A program made the position numbers and the translations under genes. The notes under the pieces are model-generated. The model was given only the letters and a program-made list of their open reading frames with translations, was not told the DNA's origin and did not search any database. Shown piece after piece: positions 11,703 through 21,829 of a stretch of DNA of 64,000 nucleotides. Source of the DNA: Megamerina dolium. Lineage: Eukaryota > Arthropoda > Insecta > Diptera > Megamerinidae. The stretch's first letter is position 1, and every line of letters begins with the position of its first letter. Location: contig OY978525.1 in the NCBI GenBank assembly GCA_963854835.1, positions 85,855,833-85,919,832 of the forward strand, read 5' to 3'.

Positions 11703-13031
11703 CTAATCAGAATGGTTTAGCCGTCTGATGTCATCTCCGAAATAGTCCCATTGCTCTTGTCTGATCCAGAAATTCAGTGAGTCATCGAGTTCCTTAACGC
11801 TCAAATGTAGTTTACGTCTGTTTGCGAATGATGCTCGACAATTTTGGGCTAATCTAAACACCCAGGCCGTTACTCTTATTAAACGAGTGATCGACGAGTA
11901 TCGGTGCACTAAGGAATCATCCTTTATAACTATTGCACCGACGTTTGCGATAAATTGCTCATCACTCTCTGTCTTGCCTTCTGATTGAAGTATATTTCCT
12001 CGCCCGATCCTTACCAGGCGGCATTCCTTTTTCACCTCTAACTCAATATTTTCGTGTACCCCTTCTGGCAGCTTCGGCCACATGGCCTCCGGCAGCCGAA
12101 GGAAATCGGGGCCCCGCCACCACAGCTGGGAAGCGATCAACTCATCCATCGACATTCCTCTGGAAATCAGATCGGCCGGATTCACGTCGGTGGGCACATA
12201 CCTCCACTCGCAGTTTGCCGTGTTCTTATTTATCTGAAGTACTCGATTCGCCACAAATTGTTTTAGGCTACCGCTGTCTCGTTTCAACCAGCACAGTACT
12301 ACCTTGATACTAAGCTGAGTTTCGCAATTGGATAGCACGCGCTGCATTAATTCGCTAAGTAGCGATGCTGCACGCAATTCGAGCCGCGGTATAGTCTCCG
12401 TTCGTAAGGGTGTCACTCTAGATTTTGTTAGCAATAAATTGGACGTCACTACTCCATTGTTCTGTATGACCGCATATATGGCCGCTCCGAATGCTCGGGT
12501 AGACGCATCGGAAAAGCCATGTAAAGCTATATTTAGCCATCGTGCATATCCTATCCAACGCGGTATACGAAGGCTACTGAACTGTTGAATTTGAGAGAAA
12601 ATACTTTGCCACACCATCCTCAGCGGTCCAGGTAATCTTGTATCCCAACATAATTTCTCCTGCCAAATTTTTTGGAGTAAAACCTTTGCCGTTATTATGA
12701 ATGGTGATGCAAGCCCGATGGGGTCATAAATTCGCGCGGTGATGCTTAAAATCATCCGTTTAGTCCAACAAGTAGGTTCCACCACCGGCAACGATTTCAC
12801 TGCGAATGTCAGCTCGTCCGCTGAGGGAGTCCTTTTAAGACCCAACACTGATGCCTCCATATGTGTGTTCAACCAAGCATCGTCTACATCCGATTGTCGG
12901 CCTATAGAACGGTGCATGTTATTCGAATTTGATCGCCATTTAGTAAGCTCGAAGCCTCCAGCTGCCAAAAGCACCTCGTGGCCACCTGGACGCGTTATCT
13001 CTAGCACACTGCTGCATTGCCCTAACTGCAC
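11703..13031 (-). pseudogene. BEL RT C-terminal region and RNase H
   Basis: The usable coding part begins near 12970, with LLAAGGFELTKWRSN, the segment that follows the polymerase active site in BEL elements. It continues through the thumb region (YDPIGLASPFIITAKVLLQ) and an RNase H domain (GFSDASTRAFGAAIY, LELRAASLL, DVNPADLISRG). The first residues of the open frame are read out of phase with the upstream RT. The active-site loop that should lie between this segment and the previous one is absent. Confidence 0.8.
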
Positions 13032-14067
13032 AAAATGGTGCTGACGCCATACCGAATGTCACTCTAGAGAGCCAATATTCGGCTATTTCCCCTGTCTCAT
13101 TTCTCCAAAACATTCGCTGCAAGTCCCAATGTAGCGGTGCTATTTTTATCTGAGGAAACATCTGCTTGATATCTGCCGATACACCATACGCGTGGAGACG
13201 AAATCCCAAAATTATATCAATTAAGTCTCGTTGCAATTTGGGCCCGATCATTTGGACATCGTTCAACGAAACTCCGGTATCAGTTGAACATGAGGCATCG
13301 AACACTACCCGAAACTTTTTCATGATTGCATGATGAGGAATATAATAGGATTTGCCTTCTGGTGGTCTCGTTGCCAGCCTTAGCCAGTCATTCGCTATAT
13401 ATTCGTTTACGAAGGTCTGGTATTTCTCTTTTAATTCCGGCTCTCTTTTGAATCGTTGCTCTAAGCGTAAGTATCTTTGCAGAGCTGTTACACGATTAGA
13501 ACCAATGCGATTCCAATCCCGTCGTAGGGGAATTTGAACAACATAGCGCCCTTCCTGTGCGTCGAAGGTGTGAGTCTCCAAGAAATGGGTTTCGCACTCT
13601 TGTTGCTCTGCTGTCCAATTTGATTCATCGCCTGGTAAGCTCTCTGAATCAAAATACCGTCGTACTAAATACTGAAGATGATCGTCCTCCGCTCTATCCA
13701 TCTCCTTCATTATGTTAGTCGCAACAACGCCTGAGTTTGTCGGAATCTCGCCAAAAAGTAGCCAGCCTAAGCGAGTCTCTTGTGCGACAAAACTCGAAGA
13801 TAATCGCCTCATATTTCCCTGCATCAGTTGAGCCCATATACCCACCCCCAACAGCATTTGTACTGGTGCTGGTTGGTCGAAAGTGGGGTCTGCTAGAAGG
13901 TTGGATATATCGCTGGGTAAGCTCTGCATCTGTAAGCGTTTTTGAGGCAATAACATTTTCCCTATGATCGATGGAACTACCAGGCATTTAAGGAAAATCC
14001 GAAGCTCATCGTTGTAAAGTGACATCAAATGTCCCGAAATTGATTTGTTGCAGACATGAGACTCCAC
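12940..14067 (-). pseudogene. BEL reverse transcriptase, N-terminal part
   Basis: 375 codons covering the pro-RT linker (LLADPTFDQPAPVQMLLGVG) and the fingers and palm. Motif A appears as YGVSADIKQMFPQI and is followed by GMASAPFCAVRAMQQCARDN. After that point, near 13000, the reading frame becomes nonsense because about 100 bp are missing. The lost bases should encode motif C, normally Y-x-D-D, so the two catalytic aspartates are gone. A frameshift also separates this segment from the protease upstream. Confidence 0.82.
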
Positions 14068-14350
14068 TCCAATAGCAGAGGAAACGCCAATTCTTGTTCG
14101 GTATATAGATTTGATTATGCGTGACGATATCTTTACTGATCAGGTTTACTTGTTCACCAGTGTCGCATATTGCACGAATTCTCACCATCATTCCATTATG
14201 AGCTACAAAACGCACCTGAGCGGTAGCCAGTAAACTAGAATAAGACTCGCCCGCTCCTCCTTGTATCATCGTAGAACCGTCTACTTGCGCGGATGGCTCT
14301 GACGCATTGAAAGTACTGAAAACCCCGAGGCCGGTCTCCACTTCGGTCAC
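14006..14350 (-). pseudogene. BEL protease region
   Basis: About 100 codons in the same frame as gag, directly after the gag stop codon. AQVRFVAHNGM is followed by RAICDTGEQVNLIS, an aspartic-protease active site with D-T-G. The first codon (GTG) is not a real start; the segment would be reached only by reading through the UAG at 14357-14359. It loses frame near 14030-14067 before the RT. Confidence 0.72.
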
Positions 14351-14362
14351 TGATTGCTATTG
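14351..14362 (-). promoter_or_regulatory. Candidate stop-codon readthrough site between BEL gag and pro-pol
   Basis: Minus-strand codons read CAA TAG CAA TCA. UAG followed by CARYYA is the tobamovirus-type leaky stop context. The frame continues open for about 114 codons beyond it into the protease. Its position at the gag/protease border is where some retroviruses place a readthrough stop. It could also be a chance CAG-to-TAG mutation in a decayed copy. Confidence 0.45.
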
Positions 14363-15748
14363 CTCCTCACTCGGACCCGCCTCCACTGCTGCCAGCATCG
14401 ACCTCTGAGGGACCTCCTCCATAGGGTTCGTTGATAGCTTCGGGCAAATAATGCTGTTGTGGGGTGCCCTTGCACACCTGGGGAAACGATTTGACAAACA
14501 GTTTCTCGCAGTATGACCCTTTCGCAAACAATTTTGGCACAAACCCAGTTCAAAAATTCGTTTAATTTTCCCTTCACGACTCATGCGTCCAATCGTAGGA
14601 CATCGGTGGAATGCATGATCTCCGGAGCAGTTGAGACAGGGCTTGTAATTATTGGTTGATGAAACGCTCGACCTCATGCGCTGATTCATCGAAAAGGAGT
14701 TCATTCGCTTCTCGCTGTCATTAGTGACAGGCTGTGTTGTGCGATTTAATAGTCCGCTACTGCGACGCTCAAGCCAAGAAAAGAAGTCTCTTTGCAAATT
14801 TGGGATTCGATCTATAGGCCGTACCATCTCCCACTGACTACGGGACACGCTGTCTAACCGGGACTCCAGAAAAGTTAATATAAACAAGTCGCGTTGCTCC
14901 TCGGCTTCAAGTTGTCTCGCCACCATACGCATGCTGTTGCGCGTAACATCAAGCACATTCCGAATCGAGACATGGGTAGCCCTTGGCCAAACTGGCAAAT
15001 CATAGATTGCTGAGCAATGCACAGCATGGCACAAATACTCATTATCGTATGCTAAACACAGTGTTTTCCATGCGTCAACAAAGCTGTTGTCTTGCTGCGG
15101 CCAATAACCTAATGCTCTAGCTGCCTCCTCCCTAACACAGCTTTGGAGCCGACGAAGCCGCTGCAGATCCGTGAGATGGGGATTTTGTATCACCTCAGTC
15201 GAAAATACGTCTCGAAATTGAATCCACTCTCGATGGTTGCCGCGAAATATTGGAAGCCGATCTGCTAATGGCAATTCCGCAAATTGAAGTTGTAGTGAAT
15301 GATTATTAGCGTGGTTGCACGATGCTGTAGGAGGTGTTTGTTCCATTGCTTTTATTTTCTGACATAGCTCTGCCCGGACCTTGACGTAGACATCTTCAAC
15401 CTCCTGCGCACGTGCGAGATCATCCGCCTGTTGCAACTCATGTCGTGAACACTGCTGCAACTCACAAGATTTCAATTCAAATCTTTCCCAAGCCTTAGTT
15501 AAAATATCGAGGCGAGTCTTAATAATTTCGACGTTCATATCATCAGATGCAGTAGCTGCCAACCAGTCGGACTGACGCTGAATTTGGGATACAATATACT
15601 CTATATCCGACCGCATATTCCTACCCTCTACCACGATTGCCATTTCCGAATTTTCTATGCTTGCTGTGGAGTCCTCCACGCTTATTGCTTCCTTCTCCCT
15701 CCGTGTCACGGTTTTTCGGCCACCACCTGAGGAATTAAAGAACATCAC
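14357..15748 (-). CDS. gag: BEL gag protein
   Basis: 463 codons, intact, starting at ATG 15748. The N-terminal third is rich in charged and helical sequence. A central block (FAELPLADRLPIFRGNHREW, FRDVF) is the DUF1759-type gag core typical of BEL/Pao. Two zinc knuckles near residues 370-415 (CLNCSGDHAFHRC and CQNCLRKGHTARNC) should bind the genomic RNA. Gag forms the virus-like particle in the cytoplasm. The frame ends at UAG 14357-14359 just before the protease. It is preceded by a long repeat-rich leader rather than directly by the LTR. Confidence 0.82.
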   Translation of the reverse strand: MMFFNSSGGGRKTVTRREKEAISVEDSTASIENSEMAIVVEGRNMRSDIEYIVSQIQRQSDWLAATASDDMNVEIIKTRLDILTKAWERFELKSCELQQCSRHELQQADDLARAQEVEDVYVKVRAELCQKIKAMEQTPPTASCNHANNHSLQLQFAELPLADRLPIFRGNHREWIQFRDVFSTEVIQNPHLTDLQRLRRLQSCVREEAARALGYWPQQDNSFVDAWKTLCLAYDNEYLCHAVHCSAIYDLPVWPRATHVSIRNVLDVTRNSMRMVARQLEAEEQRDLFILTFLESRLDSVSRSQWEMVRPIDRIPNLQRDFFSWLERRSSGLLNRTTQPVTNDSEKRMNSFSMNQRMRSSVSSTNNYKPCLNCSGDHAFHRCPTIGRMSREGKIKRIFELGLCQNCLRKGHTARNCLSNRFPRCARAPHNSIICPKLSTNPMEEVPQRSMLAAVEAGPSEEQ

Positions 15749-15812
15749 AGACGCTTAAAGAAAGTCTGAATTGCCTAATTAGTATTAGAATTATTCAATA
15801 AGTTGCCCTAAA

Positions 15813-16294
15813 ATGTTCGCCTGTCATTTGCAGTGCCTGATCAGCAATAGTTAAATATTATCGCAAGCTACTCAAATCACCGCTATGCCCTAATCATAAT
15901 GCGCTACTATAAATTCTCATTAAGGTGCTTCATGTCGCCGAGTCGTTGCCTTTCAAGTCGCAGTGGATTACTGATCCCATATTACTAGTAACACATAATT
16001 GCCTAACAAGGCCTAAAGTCGCTGATATGTTACGTAGCAAGTCGCAGATCAATTGTTACATAAATATTCTCCTGTCACTTGAAGTGTTTGATCAGCAATT
16101 GTTAATTAATATTGCCTGCAACTCGAATCGCCGCTATGCCCTAAGCATACTACGCCACTATAAATTCTCATTAAGGTGCTTCAAGTCGCAGAGTCGTTGC
16201 ACCTCAAGTCGCAGTGGATTGCTGATCCCATATTACTAGTAACACATAATGCCTAACAAGGCCTTAAGTCGCTGATATGTTACGTGTTACATAA
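15813..16294 (-). repeat. Two ~240-bp tandem repeats in the BEL leader
   Basis: Unit 1 (15813-16062) and unit 2 (16063-16294) share GATCAGCAAT, CGCTATGCCCTAA, TATAAATTCTCATTAAGGTG, GATCCCATATTACTAGTAAC and GTCGCTGATATGTTACGT in the same order, with small indels. They lie in the untranslated leader upstream of gag. Confidence 0.8.
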
Positions 16295-16295
16295 G

Positions 16296-16385
16296 ACGCA
16301 GTTACCATCTAAATCGCAGTTACTATTTAAATCGCAGTTATTATTTAATTCGCAGTTACCATTTAAATCGCAGTTACTATCGCGC
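16296..16385 (-). repeat. Five 18-bp tandem repeats in the BEL leader
   Basis: Units of the form ATCGCAGTTACTATTTAA with one to three changes, head to tail. The core TCGCAG also recurs about ten times between 15945 and 16480, outside this array as well. Confidence 0.8.
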
Positions 16386-17536
16386 AGCGTATCACCTTCT
16401 AGTTTAACCTTAAGTCGCGGATATGTTCCGTAGTAAGTCGCAGATGAATTGCTACATAAGTCGCAGTTATACTATTTGAACGCAGTTACGATCGCGCATC
16501 ATGAAGTTTATTTATTTGAACTTATGTCGCTGTTACATCTTAGTTCACCATTATGTGCCTATACACATCGCGAATACAAATATACGCACCCTTCGCTTTT
16601 ATGGCTCTTTTTCCATTAAATATTTCTTCTATCGACACTCTAGCACGTTTGCTTGTACCCGCCGCTGGGCCACTCGACTCTGTTCCCCTCGAAACCCTCG
16701 CTCTCCTCGATCTTTGCATTCTATTTAATTTTATTTAATTGTATACGCAATCCAGACAATTCAATTAAACCCAGCGACCTTTCTTGTACGTAGTGAATAC
16801 AGAACTGTTGAATTTTTTCAACGATCATACAGTAGACTCTATTACGTTCGCCCGCTCACTAATCAACGAATGAGTATAACAGAACTACAACAGTACTCTA
16901 ATGCCCTTATCTATATACGCATCTAATATATACTCTCTTATAACTGTTCGTATAGGATGACTCGCTGAAATGCCATATGCCAGCACAACAGAGAAACAAA
17001 TGAAACCAACCGTATGTTATTTGCTTTCAATGGCGCCGCCGCCTATGCATACACAGTCGTATAACTGTTCGTATAGCATGATTCGCTGAAATGCATCTCG
17101 CGCGGAGGCTTATGCCAGCCAGTGTTGCCAGGTTGTCGTCAGTAAAAAACGTCCAATTTAGTCTGAAAAAACGTCTTTTCCCCCCAAAAAACGTCATTTT
17201 AAAAATTTCGTTAATGTATGCATAAAAGCAAAATTTTAGTAGTTTTAAACAAAGAAATATTTTATTGTCAAGCTTGACAAGTCTCTGTCAAGAGAATAGA
17301 GGGATAAATATGCTTTAAGCGGTTACATTAAAAGATCACATTAAGAATTCATAGACAATATTATATAGGTATTTATATAAACGCAAAATTTTATTTAGAT
17401 TCAAACGTAAGAAAATATTTTAAAAGGAGCTTAAACCATCGCTTCACACGAATACATTGAGAACACATTCGGAGGTGGCATTCAGAATTTATGAATTTGA
17501 CATTAGTTTGAGATCATAAAAATAAAGCACAATATT

Positions 17537-17950
17537 TTACAAATACTTTTCGTTACGAAAGAGTTTAAGTAAGTTTTTATCGGGTTTTAACTCAAAACAA
17601 GAACATTTACTTATTTTCATAAGATCTTGGGTAAATAAAATTCCTTCGAGAGTTGCATTGTCTAATCGATTCCTTTGCTTAGTTTTATTCAAATTTATTT
17701 TTGAAAAAATTCTCTTAACATTTGCCGAACTGTTTGGTAGGCACATTATTTGTCCTACAAATTTTGAGAGATTTGGAAAGGCCATTGACTCATCAGCTCT
17801 CTTGATGTTTGAAATAGTTTTCCAGAAACTTTCCATTGTAACTTGCTGCTGTAGGTCAATGATTGTTTTAAAATCAAAATTACGAATCTCCCGATATTCA
17901 ATATCGAGAATCTGAATCTCGGTCTTCGAGATCAAATTTGGAAATCTCAA
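17537..17950 (-). pseudogene. hAT transposase C-terminal dimerisation domain
   Basis: About 120 codons in a different frame from the upstream part. SSANVKRIFSKINLNKTKQR followed by RLDNATLEGILF is the conserved hAT C-terminal (dimerisation) motif. Sequence similarity restarts about residue 15, so the frameshift lies near 17900-17950. Confidence 0.8.
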
Positions 17951-19481
17951 CGTAAGCCATGTAATGAATTAGTTTCTTTTTTATTACTGTGCGCGGGTTT
18001 AGTGCCGTTAAGGCTTTAAATAATGGGTTTTTGAAATCGAATCTTTTCTTTATCTGATCGCACAGCTCGACATAGAAAGATATACAATCCTTCCCAAACT
18101 TTAGTGAATTTGATTCAGAAAGCTTTGATATCTCAAGCTTTTCTTTGACAAAAATTCCAAGATATATGTCTCTATAACATAAATGGTTCTTCACATTTTT
18201 ATAGTCAATTTGATCGATTTCAATGTCTTTCATACATTCCGGGTTAACAAAGTTATCAACAACAGAGAGAAACAAATTGTTCATATCTGTGTACATGTTT
18301 GAAACTTGCGAAGTTTCACTTTGAAACGTTTTATTTGTTTTGTTGATTACTTGTAATATGTATTTAAGAAAACATAAATACAGTTCGTTAACATCGTTTA
18401 AATTATCCAAAATAACTCTCGCATTATCTAAGTGATCAACATTTAGTGCAAAAGAAAAAAAAATTTTTTAAGGTTCATAGAGCTCTAGAACTCTCGACAC
18501 CACGGCTTCTAGAGACAACAATCTGGTTTGGCATGGGTGAAGCAATCTCTTCGGCTTATATTCAAGAAGGCTTAAAATTTTCTGCAGTTGTTCACCTCTT
18601 TTCAGACTATTTGATATATAGTTGTAAATATCACGGACCATGGACTCAACTGAAGATGGTAATGTTAAGCATGCATATGAAGAGCAAAGGGCAATAGAAT
18701 GGCAGATATATTTAAAAACACATAAATTCGGTATTTCATTACTGAACAATTTAGCCACAGAGTGGTTTTGACCGGTCATATTATTAGCACCGTCGGCCGC
18801 GAAACCAATTAAATTTTTTTTATAATCGATGTCATTTTCTATAAAATATGCTGCAATACACGAATGCAAACTTTCTGCATCACACTTATCTACAGAAATA
18901 AGTCCAAAAAATAGGTCGAAGACTTCGTTGCTTATACAAATTCGCACAACCAAACTTAATTGTTTCTTATTCGTGACGTCTGTGAATTCATCTATGCATA
19001 GAGAAAACTTGTTTTCCTGGAGAAGTTTGCACACTTCCTTGAATTGATAACGGCCAAGAACGTTTTTGACGATAGCCGTGGCTTTTGTGCGACAACAATT
19101 TATTTCACCTGCAGTTTTGGAGTCTTTGAAGCATTTTTTTAAGCATTTGGTGAGATGGTGGATGGCCAAAAATGGCACGCTGTGCTCTGCTATAAAAGAG
19201 CACAAAAGTAATTCAGCATTTTTTGCTTCATGTTTTTTTTCGGTGAATTCTTGAAAAAGATCGCCGACTTTTTGCTGGCTCTTTATGTTTCTGCAACCTT
19301 TTAAGTGCTTGAATGTCTTAGCATGTTGTAACAGATCGGTTTTACCAGACTTGGCCTTTAAGATGCAATTGCAAATGGTGCAATATGCCTCGGAACCAGT
19401 TGATGTCTCCTTTTTTGTCAGCCAACCCTTGAAAGTCGGATCTTTTGTCCATAAATCCGAGAACGGCCGCGGTCGCTTCAA
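17898..19481 (-). pseudogene. hAT transposase, N-terminal and central part
   Basis: The frame runs from ATG 19481. A BED-like zinc finger (CTIC at about residue 34, then LLQHAKTFKH) is followed by the catalytic RNase H-like domain, with CIDEFTDVTNKKQLSL and GFAADGANNMTGQNHSV as likely acidic motifs and CHSIALCSS. An in-frame TAA at 18468-18470 interrupts it beside an A/T run, and the same frame then continues to 17898. About 17900-17950 it must shift frame to join the C-terminal part. Apart from the two lesions the length is normal for hAT. Confidence 0.8.
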
Positions 19482-20270
19482 AGCTGACTTTAGAGGGGCG
19501 TCATTTCTGTCCGAAGAAGAGGTTGCATTTATTTCTTCCGCAGCAGCAGCTAAAACAAATTCTTGTATAAACTTGTAAAGTACAATCCAAACTATTATTG
19601 TACTTACAAGATTTAGTTACAAATTTGTCCATGTAAGCAAAATCTAAATCCAAAATCAAATAAATTTGTGCGTATGTCTTGACGTGCACGCTTTTGCAAC
19701 GATTCTATAGAGATGATAAACTTCTTGTAATGACATAAATTTTTCGATAACTATCGATCACTTTAACTAGCGCAATTTCAGTAATGTTCTTTGGTGTCGG
19801 TCACATTATGCCATTATGCTTTTTGTTGCTGAAATAAATTTATCGTGAAATCCCTAATAGTATAAAAGGTGTGCTAATCAAAATGGTGCAATTTGAGCAT
19901 ATAGCGAAAAACGTCATTTTGACCCAAAAAAACGTCTTAACGGCAACTAGGGTGAAAAAACGTCAAAATGACGTTAAAAACGTCAACCTGGCAACGCTGA
20001 TGCCAGCACAAGTAGTAGAAACAAACAAAACCAACAGTAAGTTCTTTGTTTTCAATAGCGCTGTCGCAGATGCATACACAAACCTCGAATCATACCGACT
20101 ATATACATTGGAAATGGAATATTCAATGTTATCCGTATGCGCTGTATATAGATTAAACCAATGACCTAACCGAAAACATTCTGTTCGCAACAACACTAAT
20201 ATACAATCATACTGAACATATATCCATTTTACCCGTAACCTATACTTCAAACCTGTACAACATTCCCTTT

Positions 20271-20284
20271 GGCTCGGTGGACCA
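20271..20284 (-). promoter_or_regulatory. Possible primer-binding site of the BEL element (tRNA-Tyr-like)
   Basis: On the minus strand TGGTCCACCGAGCC lies 9 nt inside the 5' LTR. The complement of the 3' end of insect tRNA-Tyr, recalled as TGGTCCTTCGAGCC, matches 12 of 14 positions; the match stops beyond that. The tRNA identity is inference. Confidence 0.4.
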
Positions 20285-20293
20285 AAAAATGTA

Positions 20294-20378
20294 TGTATGT
20301 TCCTTATCGTCTCCGTCGCCACACAACCGCTTCGCTTCACTGCTATGCCGATACTGCCCGCTTCTTCTCGCTCGAACA
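20294..20378 (-). repeat. BEL 5' LTR (85 bp)
   Basis: 84 of 85 bases match 10338-10422. The outer edge abuts TAACC at 20379-20383. In element orientation it is followed by TACATTTTT and the possible primer site. Confidence 0.75.

Positions 20379-21829
<1,451 letters not shown>

Larger units (their letters stand above)
17120..19999 (-). mobile_element. hAT DNA transposon
   Basis: A perfect 8-bp target duplication ATGCCAGC (17112-17119 and 20000-20007) flanks inverted ends CAGTGTTGCCAGGTTG and, read inward from the right, CAGCGTTGCCAGGTTG. Eight bp is the hAT standard. AACGTC-type motifs (usually A-run plus ACGTC) are packed just inside both ends, three on the left and about five on the right, in a pattern typical of transposase-binding subterminal repeats. 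The 2,880-bp element carries one transposase gene on the minus strand, broken by one stop and one frameshift. Confidence 0.92.
16939..20086 (-). repeat. ~120-bp direct repeat in the BEL leader, second unit split by hAT
   Basis: Unit 1 (16939-17059) and unit 2 (17060-17119 plus 20008-20086) share ATAACTGTTCGTATAG, TTCGCTGAAATGC or a one-base variant, TATGCCAGCACAA, CAATGGCGC-like sequence and GATGCATACACA-like sequence. The hAT element landed in the TATGCCAGC of unit 2. Confidence 0.7.
10338..20378 (-). mobile_element. BEL/Pao LTR retrotransposon interrupted by a hAT element
   Basis: An 85-bp terminal direct repeat (10338-10422 and 20294-20378, one mismatch, TG...CA) bounds the element. A 5-bp duplication TAACC (10333-10337 and 20379-20383) flanks it; 5 bp is the usual size for this family. 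Minus-strand order is LTR, long leader, gag, protease, RT, RNase H, integrase, LTR, and the protein motifs are of BEL/Pao type. Without the hAT insertion (2,888 bp including the duplicated target) the element would be about 7.15 kb. It lies inside the 3' non-coding part of the gypsy-like element. Frameshifts, a stop and a deletion of the polymerase active site make this copy inactive. Confidence 0.85.

Noticed and set aside
16296..16385. CRISPR-like array of 18-bp repeats
   Set aside because: No spacers, imperfect units, and located in the leader of a retrotransposon in a eukaryotic genome.
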